From NCBI RefSeq assembly GCF_000519045.1, contig NZ_KI912532.1:1178001-1242000 (forward strand): 64,000 bases of DNA, read 5' to 3'. The position numbers were made by a program, and so were the translations under genes. This stretch comes from Dechloromonas agitata is5. GTDB lineage: Bacteria > Pseudomonadota > Gammaproteobacteria > Burkholderiales > Rhodocyclaceae. Below, piece after piece: positions 20,537 through 30,714 of this stretch. Position 1 is the first letter of the stretch. Every line of letters starts with the position of its first letter. The notes beneath the pieces were generated by a model. It saw only the letters and a list, made by a program, of their open reading frames with translations. It had not been told where the DNA came from and did not search any database.

Positions 20537-21090
20537 TCGTCTACCTGCACGGCTTCTGCTCTTCGCCCGCGTCCTGGAAATCCCGGCTGCTGGCTGAAGA
20601 GATGGCGCGGCGCGGCCTGGGGGTGCAGTTCGTCTGCCCGCCCCTGTCGCCGGTGCCGGATGAGGCGGTGGCCTGTGTTGAGGACCTGATCGGGCAGGCA
20701 AGCGGGCCGGTCGTGCTGGTTGGCTCGTCGCTCGGCGGGCATTACGCCAACCATTTGGCCGAAAAGCACGATCTGCGGGCGGCGCTGATCAACCCGGCGA
20801 TCGTCGCGGCGCTCGATCTCGGCCTGTTTGTCGGCGACCACACCAATTTTCATACCGGCGAACACTTCACCTTCACGGCCGCCCATGCCGCGCAACTCCA
20901 GGCGCAGGTACGCCGGCCCACGCCGGATCGCTACTGGCTGATGCTCGAAGCGGGCGACGAGGTGCTCGATTACCGGCAGGCGCTCGACTTCTACGCCGGC
21001 TGTCGGCAAACCGTGCTGCCCGGCGGCGATCACAGCTTCACGCAATTTCCAGAATTCGTAGCGCAACTCATTGAATTTGCCGGGCTATAA
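20521..21090 (+). CDS. YqiA-family alpha/beta-hydrolase esterase
   Basis: A 189-residue YqiA/YcfP-type hydrolase. YLHGFCSSP (8-16) forms the oxyanion side, GSSLGGHYA (63-71) holds the nucleophilic serine, GDEVLDY near 143 carries the acid, and GGDHSFTQF near 166 the histidine. The triad is complete. YqiA hydrolyses short acyl esters in vitro; the natural substrate is unknown. Its start overlaps the uppP 3' end by 16 bases and the RNB gene follows eight bases later, so the three look cotranscribed, though TATAAT at 21086-21091 may give the RNB gene its own promoter. Confidence 0.9.
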   Translation: MDRPLIVYLHGFCSSPASWKSRLLAEEMARRGLGVQFVCPPLSPVPDEAVACVEDLIGQASGPVVLVGSSLGGHYANHLAEKHDLRAALINPAIVAALDLGLFVGDHTNFHTGEHFTFTAAHAAQLQAQVRRPTPDRYWLMLEAGDEVLDYRQALDFYAGCRQTVLPGGDHSFTQFPEFVAQLIEFAGL

Positions 21091-21097
21091 TCCGCCG

Positions 21098-22999
21098 ATG
21101 AACGTATTGTTTGAAGAAGATGGCGGCTTCAAGGCAGGCAGCATCATGGCCGACAACGACAGCTCGTTGCAGGTCGAAATGCCTTCCGGCAAGCGCAGCA
21201 AGATCAAGTCCGCAACTGTGTTGTTGCGTTTCGAGAAACCTTCGGCCGGCACCCTGCTCGAGCAGGCGACGCCACTGGCCGAAGAGATCGAGGCGGATTT
21301 CCTGTGGGAGTGTGTCAGCGATGGCGAATTTTCGTTTCTGGATTTTGCCCGTGATTACTACGGACACGACCCCGCCCCGGTCGAAGCGACGGCGGTGCTG
21401 CTTGCCCTGCATGCCGCCCCCGTCTATTTCCACCGCAAAGGCAAGGGCCGCTTCCGCAAGGCGCCTGCCGACATTCTCGCAGCTGCTCTGGCCAGTCTTG
21501 AAAAGAAGCGTCAGCAAGCGCTCGCCATCGAGGGCTGGATAAGCGAACTCAGGGAATTCCGCCTGCCGCCGGAAATCGGTGCGCTGACCGATGCCCTGCT
21601 CTACGCGCCGGACCGCAACAAGCCGGAAACCAAGGCCTTCGAGACGGCCTGTGCCGAAACCGGCCTGACCGCCGCCCAGTTGCTCTTCAAGTGCGGCGCC
21701 ATCAAGTCGGCCTACCACCTGCACTACAAGCGCTTCCTGCACGAACAATTTCCCAAGGGGGTCGGCTTCCCCGCTGTGGAAACGCCCGGGCTGCCGGCGG
21801 ATCTGCCGAAGGCCGAGGTTCGCGCCTTCTCGATCGACGATGCGCACACCACCGAAATTGACGATGCCCTGTCGGTCACCTGGCTGCCCGGCATCGGCAG
21901 CCGCATCGGCATCCACATTGCGGCGCCCGGCCTGGCTATCGCGCACGGCTCGCCGCTCGACGGCGTCGCGCGGGCCCGCCTGTCCACCGTTTACATGCCG
22001 GGCAACAAGATCACCATGCTGCCCGATGCCGTGGTGCAGAACTACACGCTGGCCGGCGGCGTCGATTGCCCGGCTGTGTCGATCTACCTGACGGTCAGTG
22101 ACTCGCTCGAGATCCTCGGCCACGAGTCGCGGCTGGAGCGGGTGCATATCGCCGCCAACCTGCGGCATCACGAAGTCGAGCCCTGGTTCAACGAGCAGAC
22201 CGTTGGCGGCGTGCTGCCCGACCAGCCCTTCGCCCGCGAGCTGCTCCACCTGTGGCATTTCGCCAATGCCTGCGAAGGCCGGCGCGGCAAGCCCTCCGCC
22301 GTGCAGGGCGTGAACGACTACAACTTCGCCATCATCGGCGACCTGGCCGACCCGGAAGCGTGCACTGTCGAAATCAGCGAGCGCAAGCGCGGCAGCCCGC
22401 TCGACAAGCTGGTTGCCGAGTTGATGATCGTCGCCAATTCGACCTGGGGCGGCCTGCTTGCCGAGAAGAACATCGCCTGCCTGTACCGGGCTCAGACGCA
22501 GGGCAAGGTGCGCATGACCACCTCGCCGTTGCCGCACGAGGGGCTCGGCGTGCCGCAATACGCCTGGATGACCTCGCCGCTCCGCCGTTACTGCGACCTG
22601 GTCAACCAATGGCAGTTGATCGCCTGCCTGCGCGGCGAAACACCGTCCTTTGCGCAGAAATCGGCCGAACTGTTTGCCGCGATGCGCGATTTCGAGATCA
22701 CCTACGGTGCCTACGCCGACTTCCAGCGCCTGATGGAGCGCTACTGGTGCCTGCGCTGGCTGCAGCAGCACGGGGTGAGCGAGATCGATGCCACCGTGCG
22801 CCGCGAGCAGCTGGTCAAGCTCGACCATCTGCCGCTTCTGCTGCGCGTGCCGTCCTTGCCGGGCGACCTGCCGCCGGGGCAGCGCGTGCATTTGGCGATC
22901 GACAGCATCGACCTGCTGGCCCCCGAGCTGACCTGCCGATTCGTCCGATTGCTGGGTGAGGCCAATCCGGCGGAGGCCGTGGAGGAGGACGAGGCGTGA
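21098..22999 (+). CDS. RNB-domain exoribonuclease (RNase II family)
   Basis: A 633-residue 3'-5' exoribonuclease of the RNB superfamily. The active-site stretch SIDDAHTTEIDDALS (near residue 246) keeps three of the four acidic residues as Asp; the position equal to E. coli RNase II Asp207 is Glu. The substrate clamp Tyr/Arg region is at YAWMTSPLRRYCDLVNQ near 488. The N-terminal 200 residues look like a winged-helix/SH3-type region rather than canonical cold-shock domains. Start chosen at 21098 (MNVLFEEDG), seven bases after TATAAT. The stop overlaps the next gene by four bases. Confidence 0.9.
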   Translation: MNVLFEEDGGFKAGSIMADNDSSLQVEMPSGKRSKIKSATVLLRFEKPSAGTLLEQATPLAEEIEADFLWECVSDGEFSFLDFARDYYGHDPAPVEATAVLLALHAAPVYFHRKGKGRFRKAPADILAAALASLEKKRQQALAIEGWISELREFRLPPEIGALTDALLYAPDRNKPETKAFETACAETGLTAAQLLFKCGAIKSAYHLHYKRFLHEQFPKGVGFPAVETPGLPADLPKAEVRAFSIDDAHTTEIDDALSVTWLPGIGSRIGIHIAAPGLAIAHGSPLDGVARARLSTVYMPGNKITMLPDAVVQNYTLAGGVDCPAVSIYLTVSDSLEILGHESRLERVHIAANLRHHEVEPWFNEQTVGGVLPDQPFARELLHLWHFANACEGRRGKPSAVQGVNDYNFAIIGDLADPEACTVEISERKRGSPLDKLVAELMIVANSTWGGLLAEKNIACLYRAQTQGKVRMTTSPLPHEGLGVPQYAWMTSPLRRYCDLVNQWQLIACLRGETPSFAQKSAELFAAMRDFEITYGAYADFQRLMERYWCLRWLQQHGVSEIDATVRREQLVKLDHLPLLLRVPSLPGDLPPGQRVHLAIDSIDLLAPELTCRFVRLLGEANPAEAVEEDEA

Positions 23000-23889
23000 C
23001 GCACGCTGCCAGCCCGCGCCAGTTGCGAGCCGCCGAGCAGGATCGCCGGCTGTGGTTGGCTATTGCCGCGTCCGTGCTGTTCCACGGCTTGCTGCTGATG
23101 CTGCACTTCACTTTTCCAGATGCCTCGCAGGTGATGCGAGAGCGGGCGCTCGACATCATCCTGGTCAATGCCAAATCGGCGCGCAAGCCGCACGACGCGC
23201 AGGCCCTGGCGCAGGCCAACCTTGATGGGGGGGGCAATGTCGATGAAAATCGCCGTGCCAAGACCCCCTTGCCGCCAACCCAGCGCCAGACCGAAGGCAA
23301 CGATGTGCAGCAGATGCAGCGCCGGGTGCAGGAACTCGAGTCGGCCCAGCAGAAACTGCTGACCCAGGCCAAGAGCCTGCGCCACGTCGCCTCCGACACG
23401 ACGCAGAGCGAGCAGCCGGCGCCAGTGCCCAGCGTCAGCGGTTTCGACCTCGCCGAAACGGCTCGTGCGATGGCCCGTCTGGAGGGCGAGATCGCCAAGA
23501 CGGCTGACGAATACAGCAAGAAGCCGCGCAAGAAGTTTGTCGGGGCGCGCACTGAGGAGTACGCCCTCGCCGCCTATCTCGATGCCTGGAAGCAGAAGAT
23601 CGAGCGCATCGGCACCCTCAATTACCCGGAAGAGGCGCGGGGCAAACTGTATGGCGCCGTCGTCCTGTTCGTCGAACTGCGGGCCGAGGACGGCAGCCTG
23701 TACAACGCCGAGATTTCAAAGTCGTCCGGCCACAAGGTGCTTGATCAGGCGGCCCTGCGCATCCTGCGCATGTCGGCCCCCTTCGGCCCGATCCCGGCAG
23801 CCGGGCTGGGCGGCGCTACCGTCCTGTCTTTTGCCCGCACCTGGTATTTCACGCAGGGCGATGCCCTGAACACCGGTATCAGCAAATAG
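22996..23889 (+). CDS. TonB-like energy transducer
   Basis: A 297-residue protein from a GTG start (GTGA overlap with the RNB stop). It has one N-terminal membrane helix (about 18-36, [18 protein letters not shown]), a long charged, coiled-coil-prone periplasmic region (about 85-180) and a C-terminal TonB domain (about 200-290; [13 protein letters not shown], then [19 protein letters not shown]). TonB proteins pass proton-motive energy to outer membrane receptors. No exbB, exbD or receptor gene is present here, and the linker is not the usual Pro-Lys type, so this may be a TonB-like protein with another role. Confidence 0.85.
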   Translation: MTHAASPRQLRAAEQDRRLWLAIAASVLFHGLLLMLHFTFPDASQVMRERALDIILVNAKSARKPHDAQALAQANLDGGGNVDENRRAKTPLPPTQRQTEGNDVQQMQRRVQELESAQQKLLTQAKSLRHVASDTTQSEQPAPVPSVSGFDLAETARAMARLEGEIAKTADEYSKKPRKKFVGARTEEYALAAYLDAWKQKIERIGTLNYPEEARGKLYGAVVLFVELRAEDGSLYNAEISKSSGHKVLDQAALRILRMSAPFGPIPAAGLGGATVLSFARTWYFTQGDALNTGISK

Positions 23890-23950
23890 GCCTCGGCTCC
23901 GCCGTGCTAGCCTTGGTGCCGTTTTGCCCACCTCTCCACGCAGCCCAGCC

Positions 23951-24775
23951 ATGTCCGACCTGTACGCCGTTTTCGGCAACCCGATCGCCCACTCCAAGTC
24001 GCCGGCCATTCATGCCGCCTTCGCCGCTGCCACCGGGCAGGATCTGATCTACGAAGCCCGGCTGGCGCCACTCGACGATTTTGCCGGCGCGGTGGCTGAA
24101 TTCATCCGGCTGGGTGGCAAGGGGGCAAACGTGACCGTGCCCTTCAAGGAAGAAGCCTGTCGTCTGGCCAGTCGCCTGTCGGAGCGTGCGGCACGGGCCG
24201 GGGCGGTCAATACGCTGAGCTTTGCCGGCGGTGAAATTGTCGGCGACAACACCGATGGCGCCGGATTGGTCGGCGACATGACCCGCAATCTTGGGCTCTC
24301 GCTCGCCGGCAAGCGCACCCTGCTGCTCGGAGCGGGCGGTGCGGCGCGCGGCGTCATCGCGCCGATTCTGGCCGAAGAGCCGGCCTGTCTCGATATCGCC
24401 AACCGCACGGCGAGCAAGGCGGCCGAACTGGCGGCGGTATTCGGCGATCTGGCGGGTCTTCGTGCCGGCTGCTTCGCAGATTTCGCCGGCCTCTCCTACG
24501 ACGTGGTGATCAATGCCACCTCGGCCAGTCTCTCCGGCGCCAGCCTGCCCCTGCCGGCCGGCTTGTTCGCCCCCGACAGCCTGGCCTACGACATGATGTA
24601 CGGCAAGGGCGAAACGCCCTTCCTGCGACTGGCCCGCGAGCAGGGCGCGGCGCGTTGTGCCGACGGGCTCGGCATGCTGGTAGAGCAGGCGGCCGAGGCC
24701 TTCTTCGTCTGGCGCGGCGTGCGTCCGGCGACCGGGGCGGTACTCGCCGGCTTGCGCGCCCAACTGGCGGTATGA
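23951..24775 (+). CDS. aroE: Shikimate dehydrogenase (NADP+)
   Basis: AroE reduces 3-dehydroshikimate to shikimate in aromatic amino acid synthesis. The 274-residue protein has [15 protein letters not shown] near 8-22 (Ser-Lys-Ser shikimate binding), [12 protein letters not shown] near 57-68 with the catalytic Lys, DGAG near 100, and the NADP loop GAGGAARG near 126-133. Start chosen at ATG 23951; an upstream in-frame start lacks support. It overlaps mtgA by four bases (ATGA). The aroE-mtgA-mgtE neighbourhood is common in related Betaproteobacteria. Confidence 0.97.
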   Translation: MSDLYAVFGNPIAHSKSPAIHAAFAAATGQDLIYEARLAPLDDFAGAVAEFIRLGGKGANVTVPFKEEACRLASRLSERAARAGAVNTLSFAGGEIVGDNTDGAGLVGDMTRNLGLSLAGKRTLLLGAGGAARGVIAPILAEEPACLDIANRTASKAAELAAVFGDLAGLRAGCFADFAGLSYDVVINATSASLSGASLPLPAGLFAPDSLAYDMMYGKGETPFLRLAREQGAARCADGLGMLVEQAAEAFFVWRGVRPATGAVLAGLRAQLAV

Positions 24776-25467
24776 AGCAGCTGGGCCACTGGCTCAAATG
24801 GGTCGTGCTGGCCGTCGCCGGGCTCTTCCTGCTCTGGCAGCTGTGGCTGCTCGGTTGGGTGCTGCTGTGGAGCTGGGTCAATCCCGGTCAGACCCGGTTC
24901 ATGGAAATCCGGCTGGCCGAGTTGCGTCAGAAGAACCCGCAGGCCGAATGGCAGCAGCAGTGGGTGCCCTATGAGCGTATTTCGATCCACCTGAAGCGGG
25001 CGATCATCGCGGCGGAAGACGCCAAGTTCGTCGATCATGAAGGCTTCGACTGGGAAGGCATGCAGAAGGCGCTCGAAAAGAACCAGAAGAAGGGGCGTGC
25101 CGTCGCCGGCGGGTCGACCATCAGCCAGCAGCTCGCCAAGAACCTCTTCCTGACGCCAACCCGGTCCTATGTCCGCAAGGTGGAGGAGGCGATCATTACG
25201 CTGATGCTGGAGAACCTGTGGAGCAAGCGGCGCATTTTCGAGGTTTACCTGAATGTGATCGAGTGGGGTAATGGCGTGTTTGGCGCCGAAGCGGCTGCGC
25301 GCCACTATTACAACACCAGTGCTGCCCAGCTTGGCCCCGAGCAGGCGGCCCGACTGGCCGGCATGGTGCCCAATCCGCGCTACTACGACCGGCATCGCAA
25401 TGCCCCCGGCTTGGGGCGCAAGACGGCGATCATTCTCGGCCGCATGCCGAGTGCCGAGGTGCCGTGA
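24772..25467 (+). CDS. mtgA: Monofunctional biosynthetic peptidoglycan transglycosylase
   Basis: MtgA polymerises lipid II into glycan strands at the inner membrane. The 231-residue protein has an N-terminal membrane helix (about 8-40) and a GT51 domain with [17 protein letters not shown] near 75-91 (catalytic Glu), [15 protein letters not shown] near 112-126 and [10 protein letters not shown] near 150. There is no transpeptidase domain, which separates it from class A PBPs. It starts inside the aroE stop (ATGA overlap), so translation is coupled. Confidence 0.96.
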   Translation: MKQLGHWLKWVVLAVAGLFLLWQLWLLGWVLLWSWVNPGQTRFMEIRLAELRQKNPQAEWQQQWVPYERISIHLKRAIIAAEDAKFVDHEGFDWEGMQKALEKNQKKGRAVAGGSTISQQLAKNLFLTPTRSYVRKVEEAIITLMLENLWSKRRIFEVYLNVIEWGNGVFGAEAAARHYYNTSAAQLGPEQAARLAGMVPNPRYYDRHRNAPGLGRKTAIILGRMPSAEVP

Positions 25468-25561
25468 AATTTCCCTCGCCTAGGGGTTTTCCGCAGTGAT
25501 TTTGTAGGATTCCGGTCAGGGGGGCAGTGCTAAAATGGCACACCTTTTGCGGCGCTGCACC

Positions 25562-27004
25562 ATGAGCGAAGAAGCCCAGCTGACCGATACCGAAGACTTG
25601 CAGGAGCGCCTCGCCGAGGTGCAGACCCTGCTCGCCCGGCACAAGCTGGTCGAAGAGCTGGTCCACCGGCAGGAAGGGCCCCGCCACGACCTCGTCGAAG
25701 AGGTCGTGCACAAGCAGCATCTGCACGAGCTGCGCGACAAGCTGGACCCGATGCACCCGGCCGACATCGCCTATGTGCTGGAGGCCCTGCCGACCGACGA
25801 GCGCCTGATCGTCTGGGGGCTGGTCAATCCGGAACTCGAAGGCGAGGTGCTGCTTGAGGTTTCCGATGCCGTCCGCGAGAGCCTCATCGAGTCGATGGAG
25901 CGCACCGAGCTGGTCGCCGCCGCCGAAACGCTCGATGCCGACGAGCTGGCCGACCTGGCCCCCGACTTGCCGCAGGGGGTTATCGACGACGTGTTTCGCG
26001 GCCTGTCGGTTGATGAGCGCGAGCAGTTGCGCGCAGCGATGTCCTATCCCGAGGATTCGGTCGGCTCGATCATGGACTTCGACATGGTCACCGTGCGCGA
26101 GGATGTCACACTCGAAGTCGTGTTGCGCTACCTGCGCCGCTTCGATGAATTGCCTGACCATACCGACCAGTTGTTTGTGGTGGATCGCGACGAGCACCTG
26201 AAGGGGGTGTTGCCGCTCAACATTCTGCTGGTCAACGAAGTGGACGTCGAGGTCGGCAGCCTGATGCAGACCGATTTCGTCGAGCTGGAGCCCGACGACC
26301 TGGCCGAAGAAGCTGCCAAGGCCTTCGAGCGCTACGACCTGGTGTCGGCGCCGGTGGTCGATCCGGAGGGCAAGCTGGTCGGCCGCGTGACCGTTAACGA
26401 GGTGGTCGACTACATCCGCGAAGAGGCCGAGCATGAGCAGTTGGCCAACGCCGGTCTGCGCGAGGAGGAAGACATCTTCGCCTCGGTCTGGGATTCGGTG
26501 AAGAACCGCTGGTCCTGGCTGGCGATCAACCTGATCACCGCCTTCGTCGCATCCCGCGTCATCGGTGCCTTCGAGGATTCCATCGAAAAGCTGGTCGCCC
26601 TCGCCGCGCTGATGCCTATCGTCGCCGGCATCGGCGGCAATTCCGGCAATCAGACCATCACGATGATCGTGCGTGCCATCGCCATGGGCCAGGTCCAGCC
26701 GGATGCGATGCGCCGCCTGTTGCGCAAAGAACTCGGTGTGGCCAGCATCAATGGCGTGATCTGGGGCGGCCTGCTCGGCATTGCCGCCTGGTGGCTCTAC
26801 GGCAGTGTCGCGCTGGGTGTGGTGATGACGGCGGCGATGACCCTCAATCTCCTGCTGGCCGCCTCGGCCGGCGTCGGCATTCCGCTGCTCCGTCAGAAGT
26901 TCGGTGCCGACCCCGCCGTCGGCGGCTCGGTCATGATCACCGCGCTGACCGACTCCGGTGGTTTCTTCATCTTCCTCGGCCTGGCGACGCTGTTCCTAAT
27001 GTGA
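25562..27004 (+). CDS. mgtE: Magnesium transporter MgtE
   Basis: A 480-residue Mg2+ channel/transporter. The cytosolic N domain (about 30-150, with [11 protein letters not shown]) is followed by two CBS domains (about 155-275) that sense Mg2+, a connecting helix, and five C-terminal membrane helices (about 305-480). The pore signature [14 protein letters not shown] is present near 355-368. Start chosen at ATG 25562 (MSEEAQ); TAAAAT at 25531-25536 may be the -10. No M-box riboswitch is visible in the 94 bases upstream. The 3' end overlaps the convergent SMR gene by nine bases. Confidence 0.96.
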   Translation: MSEEAQLTDTEDLQERLAEVQTLLARHKLVEELVHRQEGPRHDLVEEVVHKQHLHELRDKLDPMHPADIAYVLEALPTDERLIVWGLVNPELEGEVLLEVSDAVRESLIESMERTELVAAAETLDADELADLAPDLPQGVIDDVFRGLSVDEREQLRAAMSYPEDSVGSIMDFDMVTVREDVTLEVVLRYLRRFDELPDHTDQLFVVDRDEHLKGVLPLNILLVNEVDVEVGSLMQTDFVELEPDDLAEEAAKAFERYDLVSAPVVDPEGKLVGRVTVNEVVDYIREEAEHEQLANAGLREEEDIFASVWDSVKNRWSWLAINLITAFVASRVIGAFEDSIEKLVALAALMPIVAGIGGNSGNQTITMIVRAIAMGQVQPDAMRRLLRKELGVASINGVIWGGLLGIAAWWLYGSVALGVVMTAAMTLNLLLAASAGVGIPLLRQKFGADPAVGGSVMITALTDSGGFFIFLGLATLFLM

Positions 27005-27334
27005 GTCGGGCGTCACCAGCTTGAGCCCGACGATGCCGGCCACGATCAGGCCGATGCAGACGAAACGTAGCGCCTCGCGCGATTCGCCGAACAGGAAGAT
27101 GCCGAGAATCGCCGTACCGACGGCGCCGATACCCGTCCATACCGCGTAGGCGGTGCCCAGTGGCAGTACCTTCAGTGACCAGCCGAGCAACACGACGCTG
27201 AGTGCCATGGCGGCCAGCGTCAGCGCCGAGGGCAGCAGGCGGCTGAAGCCCTCGGTGTATTTGAGGCCGACCGCCCAGCCGACCTCGCACAGGCCGGCGA
27301 TGAACAGGATCAGCCAGGCCAGTCCGCTACTCAT
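26996..27334 (-). CDS. gdx: Small multidrug resistance protein, guanidinium exporter (Gdx/SugE) type
   Basis: A 112-residue, four-helix SMR transporter. [17 protein letters not shown] near the N-terminus, with the essential Glu, and the [20 protein letters not shown] stretch match the Gdx (SugE) branch that exchanges guanidinium for protons, rather than the EmrE drug-export branch. It overlaps the hemL stop by four bases (ATGA) and so ends the thiD-thiE-hemL operon. I see no guanidine riboswitch nearby. Subtype assignment rests on sequence motifs only. Confidence 0.9.
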   Translation of the reverse strand: MSSGLAWLILFIAGLCEVGWAVGLKYTEGFSRLLPSALTLAAMALSVVLLGWSLKVLPLGTAYAVWTGIGAVGTAILGIFLFGESREALRFVCIGLIVAGIVGLKLVTPDSH

Positions 27335-28614
27335 TTTTGCGCCGCAAACCAGGCATCAGCCGCGGCGATGGTGCCGGCGATGTCCGCCTCCGTATGGGCG
27401 GCCGAGACGAAACCAGCCTCGAAAGCGGAAGGCGCAAAATAGTGGCCGGCGGCGATCATGGCGTGGAAGAAGCGGTTGAAGGCTTCCTTGTCGCAAGCCA
27501 GTACGGCATCGTAGGTAGACGGGCAGGCTTCGGCGAAGTAGAGGCCGAACATGCCTCCGATGTTCTGGGCCGAGAAGAGGACGCCGTGCTTTTTCGCGGC
27601 GCCGACCAGGCCATCGCACAGCGCCTTGGTCTTCGCGGTCAGCGACTCGTAGAAGCCGGGGGCCTGAATCAGCTTCAGCGTAGCGAGGCCGGCGGCGGTG
27701 GCGATCGGGTTGCCGGACAGGGTGCCGGCCTGATAGACCGGGCCGAGCGGGGCGATCTTTTCCATGATCGCGCGCTTGCCGCCGAAGGCCCCCATCGGCA
27801 TACCGCCGCCCACCACCTTGCCGAAGGTGGACAGGTCGGGGGTGATGCCGAACAGGCCCTGGGCGCTCTGCAGGCCGACGCGGAAGCCGGTCATCACTTC
27901 GTCGAAAATCAGCACGGCGCCATATTGTGCCGTCAGGTCGCGCATGGCCTTGAGGAATTCGGCGGTTGGAGCGATCAGGTTCATGTTACCGACGACCGGC
28001 TCGACGATCACGGCGGCGATCTTGTCGCCGTGCGTCTTGAACGCCTCGGCCAAGCCCTGTGGATCGTTGTAGGTCAGCACCATGGTCGTTTCGGCGGTGC
28101 CGGCCGGGACGCCGCCGGACGACGGGTTGCCGAAGGTGAGCAGGCCGGAACCCGCCTTGACCAGCAGGCTGTCGGCGTGGCCGTGGTAGCAGCCTTCGAA
28201 CTTGACCAGGATGTCACGCCCCGTGTAACCGCGGGCCAGGCGGATGGCACTCATTGTCGCCTCGGTGCCGGAGGAGACCAGGCGCACCATGTCCAGCGAT
28301 GGCACCATGTCGCACAGCAGATCGGCGATTTCAACCTCGCGCTCGGTCGGCGCGCCGAACGACAGGCCGTCGACCACGGCCGCCTGCACGGCGGCAATCA
28401 CCTCGGGGTGGGCGTGGCCGAGGATCATCGGCCCCCAGGAGCCGACGTAGTCGGTGTACCACTTGCCGTCAGCATCCTGCACCTTGGCGCCAACGCCCTT
28501 CTGGAAGAACAGCGGCGTGCCGCCGACCGAGCGGAAGGCGCGCACCGGCGAATTGACGCCGCCCGGGATGTGTTTCTGGGCGCGGGCAAAGAGTTCTTCG
28601 TTACGTGAAGTCAT
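27331..28614 (-). CDS. hemL: Glutamate-1-semialdehyde 2,1-aminomutase
   Basis: HemL makes 5-aminolevulinate, the first committed haem precursor in the C5 pathway, using PLP/PMP. The 427-residue protein has [16 protein letters not shown] near 114-129 for cofactor phosphate, [10 protein letters not shown] near 237-246, and [10 protein letters not shown] near 262-271, where Lys266 binds PLP. The frame stays open far upstream, but the ATG at 28614 (MTSRNEELF) is the family start. It lies two bases after thiE. The hemL-thiE-thiD link is a known arrangement in Betaproteobacteria. Confidence 0.97.
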   Translation of the reverse strand: MTSRNEELFARAQKHIPGGVNSPVRAFRSVGGTPLFFQKGVGAKVQDADGKWYTDYVGSWGPMILGHAHPEVIAAVQAAVVDGLSFGAPTEREVEIADLLCDMVPSLDMVRLVSSGTEATMSAIRLARGYTGRDILVKFEGCYHGHADSLLVKAGSGLLTFGNPSSGGVPAGTAETTMVLTYNDPQGLAEAFKTHGDKIAAVIVEPVVGNMNLIAPTAEFLKAMRDLTAQYGAVLIFDEVMTGFRVGLQSAQGLFGITPDLSTFGKVVGGGMPMGAFGGKRAIMEKIAPLGPVYQAGTLSGNPIATAAGLATLKLIQAPGFYESLTAKTKALCDGLVGAAKKHGVLFSAQNIGGMFGLYFAEACPSTYDAVLACDKEAFNRFFHAMIAAGHYFAPSAFEAGFVSAAHTEADIAGTIAAADAWFAAQK

Positions 28615-28616
28615 GG

Positions 28617-29246
28617 TCAGGCTTTCTCGAAAAGGCGTTGGTAGGCAGCGGCGCGGGCAGCGATGTCGGGCGCCGAAAAAAGGTCGGTGATGACGGCGAG
28701 CAGGTCGGCACCGGCGGCAATCAGCGGTGGTGCGTTGTCGAGCGTGATGCCGCCGATGGCGCAGGTCGCTACGCCGAGTTCCTGCCGGGCCTCGGCGAAC
28801 AGCCCGGGTTCGGCGCGGGCGGCATGCGGCTTGGTGGGTGACGGATATACCGCACCAAAAGCGACATAGTCGGCGCCCGCCGCTTGGGCGGCGTGGGCCA
28901 GCGATAAATCGGCATAGCACGAGGCGCCGAGAATCCGTTCCGGGCCGAGGATGGCACGGGCGGCGAGCAGATTGCCGTCGTCCTGGCCGAGATGGACCCC
29001 GTCGGCGTCGACCAAGGTGGTCAGCGCAAGGTCGTCGTTGATCAGCAAGCGGGCGCCATATTGCCTGGTCAGGGCGCGCAAGGCGCTGGCGCGGCGCACC
29101 TGCTCCGGTTTCGGGCTGATCTTGTCGCGGTATTGCACGATGCGGCAACCGCCGGCCAGTGCCGCGCCGACGTCGGCCAGCAGGCGTTCGCCATCGGCGC
29201 AGTCAGGCGTGATGGCGTAGAGGCCGCGCAGATCATTCCTTGCCAT
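28617..29246 (-). CDS. thiE: Thiamine-phosphate synthase
   Basis: ThiE joins hydroxymethylpyrimidine diphosphate to thiazole phosphate to give thiamine phosphate. The 209-residue TIM-barrel protein has LYAITPD near 8-14, VQYRDK near 38-43, [10 protein letters not shown] near 68-77, GVHLGQDD near 83-90 and AIGGIT near 162-167. The start at 29246 (MARNDLRG) overlaps the end of thiD by 14 bases; a longer frame from 29336 would run through thiD. It is cotranscribed with thiD and hemL. No riboswitch is seen upstream of this operon, unlike thiC. Confidence 0.96.
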   Translation of the reverse strand: MARNDLRGLYAITPDCADGERLLADVGAALAGGCRIVQYRDKISPKPEQVRRASALRALTRQYGARLLINDDLALTTLVDADGVHLGQDDGNLLAARAILGPERILGASCYADLSLAHAAQAAGADYVAFGAVYPSPTKPHAARAEPGLFAEARQELGVATCAIGGITLDNAPPLIAAGADLLAVITDLFSAPDIAARAAAYQRLFEKA

Positions 29247-30105
29247 CGGCTGCCTTGTCCTCGCTGCTTTCGTCGTCGTTGCGGGCCCAGAAGAAACGGT
29301 CGGGGATGAATTGCCCCATACCGGCCCGGAAGCCATTCTTCAGGGTCTGCCAGGTGTAGTCCTGGGCATCGCGCACCGCGTCATCAACATTCGCGCCGCC
29401 AGCAATGCAGCCGGTGATGGCGGAGGCCAAGGTGCAGCCGGAGCCGTGGTAGCTGCCCGGCAGGCGTTCCCACTCGTCGCGGCGCAGCACGCCCTCCGGG
29501 CCGTACAGCGTGTTGATAACTTGCGGTGTGCTTTCGTGCGTGCCGGTGATCAGCACGTACTGGGCACCCATCTCGATCAGGCGCTGGGCACAGACGTCGA
29601 TCGACGGTTCGCTTTCATCCTCGTCGCTTTCGGCCAGCCGGCGGGCCTCGGGAGCATTCGGGACGATCAGCGTGGTTTGCGGCAGCAGCATCTCGCGCAT
29701 GGCGGAGATGATCTCCTCGCCCGACAACTCGTCGCCGCGACCGGAGGCGAGCACCGGGTCGAGAATGAGCGGAATGTCCGGGTAGTCGGAGACAATCTCG
29801 GCCACCGCCAGCACGTTCTCGACGCTGCCCAGTACCCCGATCTTGAAGGCGGCGACCGGCATGTCCTCGAGGATGGTGCGTGCCTGCTGTTCGACCAGTT
29901 CGGCGCTGAGCGCCTGGATGCTCTGCACGCCAACGGTGTCCTGCACGGTGATGGCGGTGATCGCGGTGAGCGGGTGGCAGCCCAGGCTGGCCAGGGTCAG
30001 CAGGTCGGCCTGGACGCCGGCACCGGATGACGGGTCGCTGGCAGCAAAGACGAGGACCAGGGGCGGGCAGGGCGGGTTGGGGGTGCTGTTCATTGCGTTT
30101 CGCAT
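29233..30105 (-). CDS. thiD: Hydroxymethylpyrimidine/phosphomethylpyrimidine kinase
   Basis: ThiD phosphorylates HMP and HMP-P to HMP-PP for thiamine synthesis. The roughly 286-290-residue ribokinase-fold protein has the early [16 protein letters not shown] motif, TAITVQDT near 52 and the C-terminal [10 protein letters not shown] anion-hole motif near 223. The start may be the ATG at 30093 rather than 30105 (MRNAMNS). A Glu/Asp/Ser-rich tail after the kinase core is a little unusual. First gene of the thiD-thiE-hemL-gdx operon, divergent from the pil operon. Confidence 0.95.
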   Translation of the reverse strand: MRNAMNSTPNPPCPPLVLVFAASDPSSGAGVQADLLTLASLGCHPLTAITAITVQDTVGVQSIQALSAELVEQQARTILEDMPVAAFKIGVLGSVENVLAVAEIVSDYPDIPLILDPVLASGRGDELSGEEIISAMREMLLPQTTLIVPNAPEARRLAESDEDESEPSIDVCAQRLIEMGAQYVLITGTHESTPQVINTLYGPEGVLRRDEWERLPGSYHGSGCTLASAITGCIAGGANVDDAVRDAQDYTWQTLKNGFRAGMGQFIPDRFFWARNDDESSEDKAADGKE

Positions 30106-30207
30106 CCTTGGCGGACGCGAATGGAATTGGGTAAGATGGCCCGGATTTTATCCGAATCTGCTGGTTGCCGAAGCCGTCCGCGGATTGCTATGACAGTGTT
30201 GCCGCAT

Positions 30208-30238
30208 TTGATTCCCGGCCTTACTTCCGTAGTATGAT
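30208..30238 (+). promoter_or_regulatory. Possible promoter of the pilGHIJ-chpA operon
   Basis: TTGATT (30208-30213) and TATGAT (30233-30238) are separated by 19 bases, slightly long for a sigma-70 promoter. TATGAT is followed by GCGGCG. It lies about 50 bases before the pilG start in the 181-base gap between thiD and pilG. Confidence 0.35.
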
Positions 30239-30286
30239 GCGGCGATAGTTTGAGCGCCTCCCGAAGAGGCCGAGGGGACAGGTAAA

Positions 30287-30697
30287 TTGACTGATTTGTC
30301 GAGACTGCGTGGCGTCAAGGTAATGGTTATTGACGACAGCAACACGATACGGCGCAGCGCCGAGATTTTTCTCGTCCAGGCCGGCTGCCAGGTTGTGCTG
30401 GCCGAAGACGGTTTCGATGCGCTGGCCAAGATTGCCGATCATCAGCCGAACGTCATCTTCTGCGACATCATGATGCCGCGCCTCGACGGCTACCAGACCT
30501 GCTCCCTAATCAAGAAGAACGCCCGCTTCAAGTCCACGCCGGTCATCATGTTGTCCTCCAAGGACGGCCTGTTCGACCGGGCGCGCGGTCGCATGGTCGG
30601 TTCCGACCAGTACCTCACCAAACCCTTCACCAAAGACAGTCTGCTGCAAACGGTGGCCGCCTTCGCGCTGCCGGCTGAAACGGCAGCCAATTCGTAG
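30287..30697 (+). CDS. pilG: Twitching motility response regulator PilG
   Basis: A 136-residue CheY-like single receiver domain of the Pil-Chp pathway, which controls type IV pilus extension in response to surface signals. Acidic pocket VIDDSNTI near 13-20, phosphoacceptor in IFCDIMMPRLDGYQ near 58-71, and the conserved Lys in YLTKPF near 108. It starts with TTG at 30287, with GAGGGGACAGG upstream as the ribosome site. pilH follows 17 bases later. Assignment to PilG rather than PilH comes from gene order and the divergent N-terminus. Confidence 0.95.
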   Translation: MTDLSRLRGVKVMVIDDSNTIRRSAEIFLVQAGCQVVLAEDGFDALAKIADHQPNVIFCDIMMPRLDGYQTCSLIKKNARFKSTPVIMLSSKDGLFDRARGRMVGSDQYLTKPFTKDSLLQTVAAFALPAETAANS

Positions 30698-30714
30698 CTC
30701 AGGAAACAACAGAA

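Noticed and set aside
27331..29148. An extended 605-codon version of hemL
   Set aside because: The extra N-terminus overlaps thiE in another frame and has no HemL similarity; the ATG at 28614 is the family start.
27005..30286. Guanidine or second TPP riboswitch near thiD/gdx
   Set aside because: None of the conserved aptamer blocks (CTGAGA, ACCTGA and so on) is seen upstream of thiD on the minus strand.
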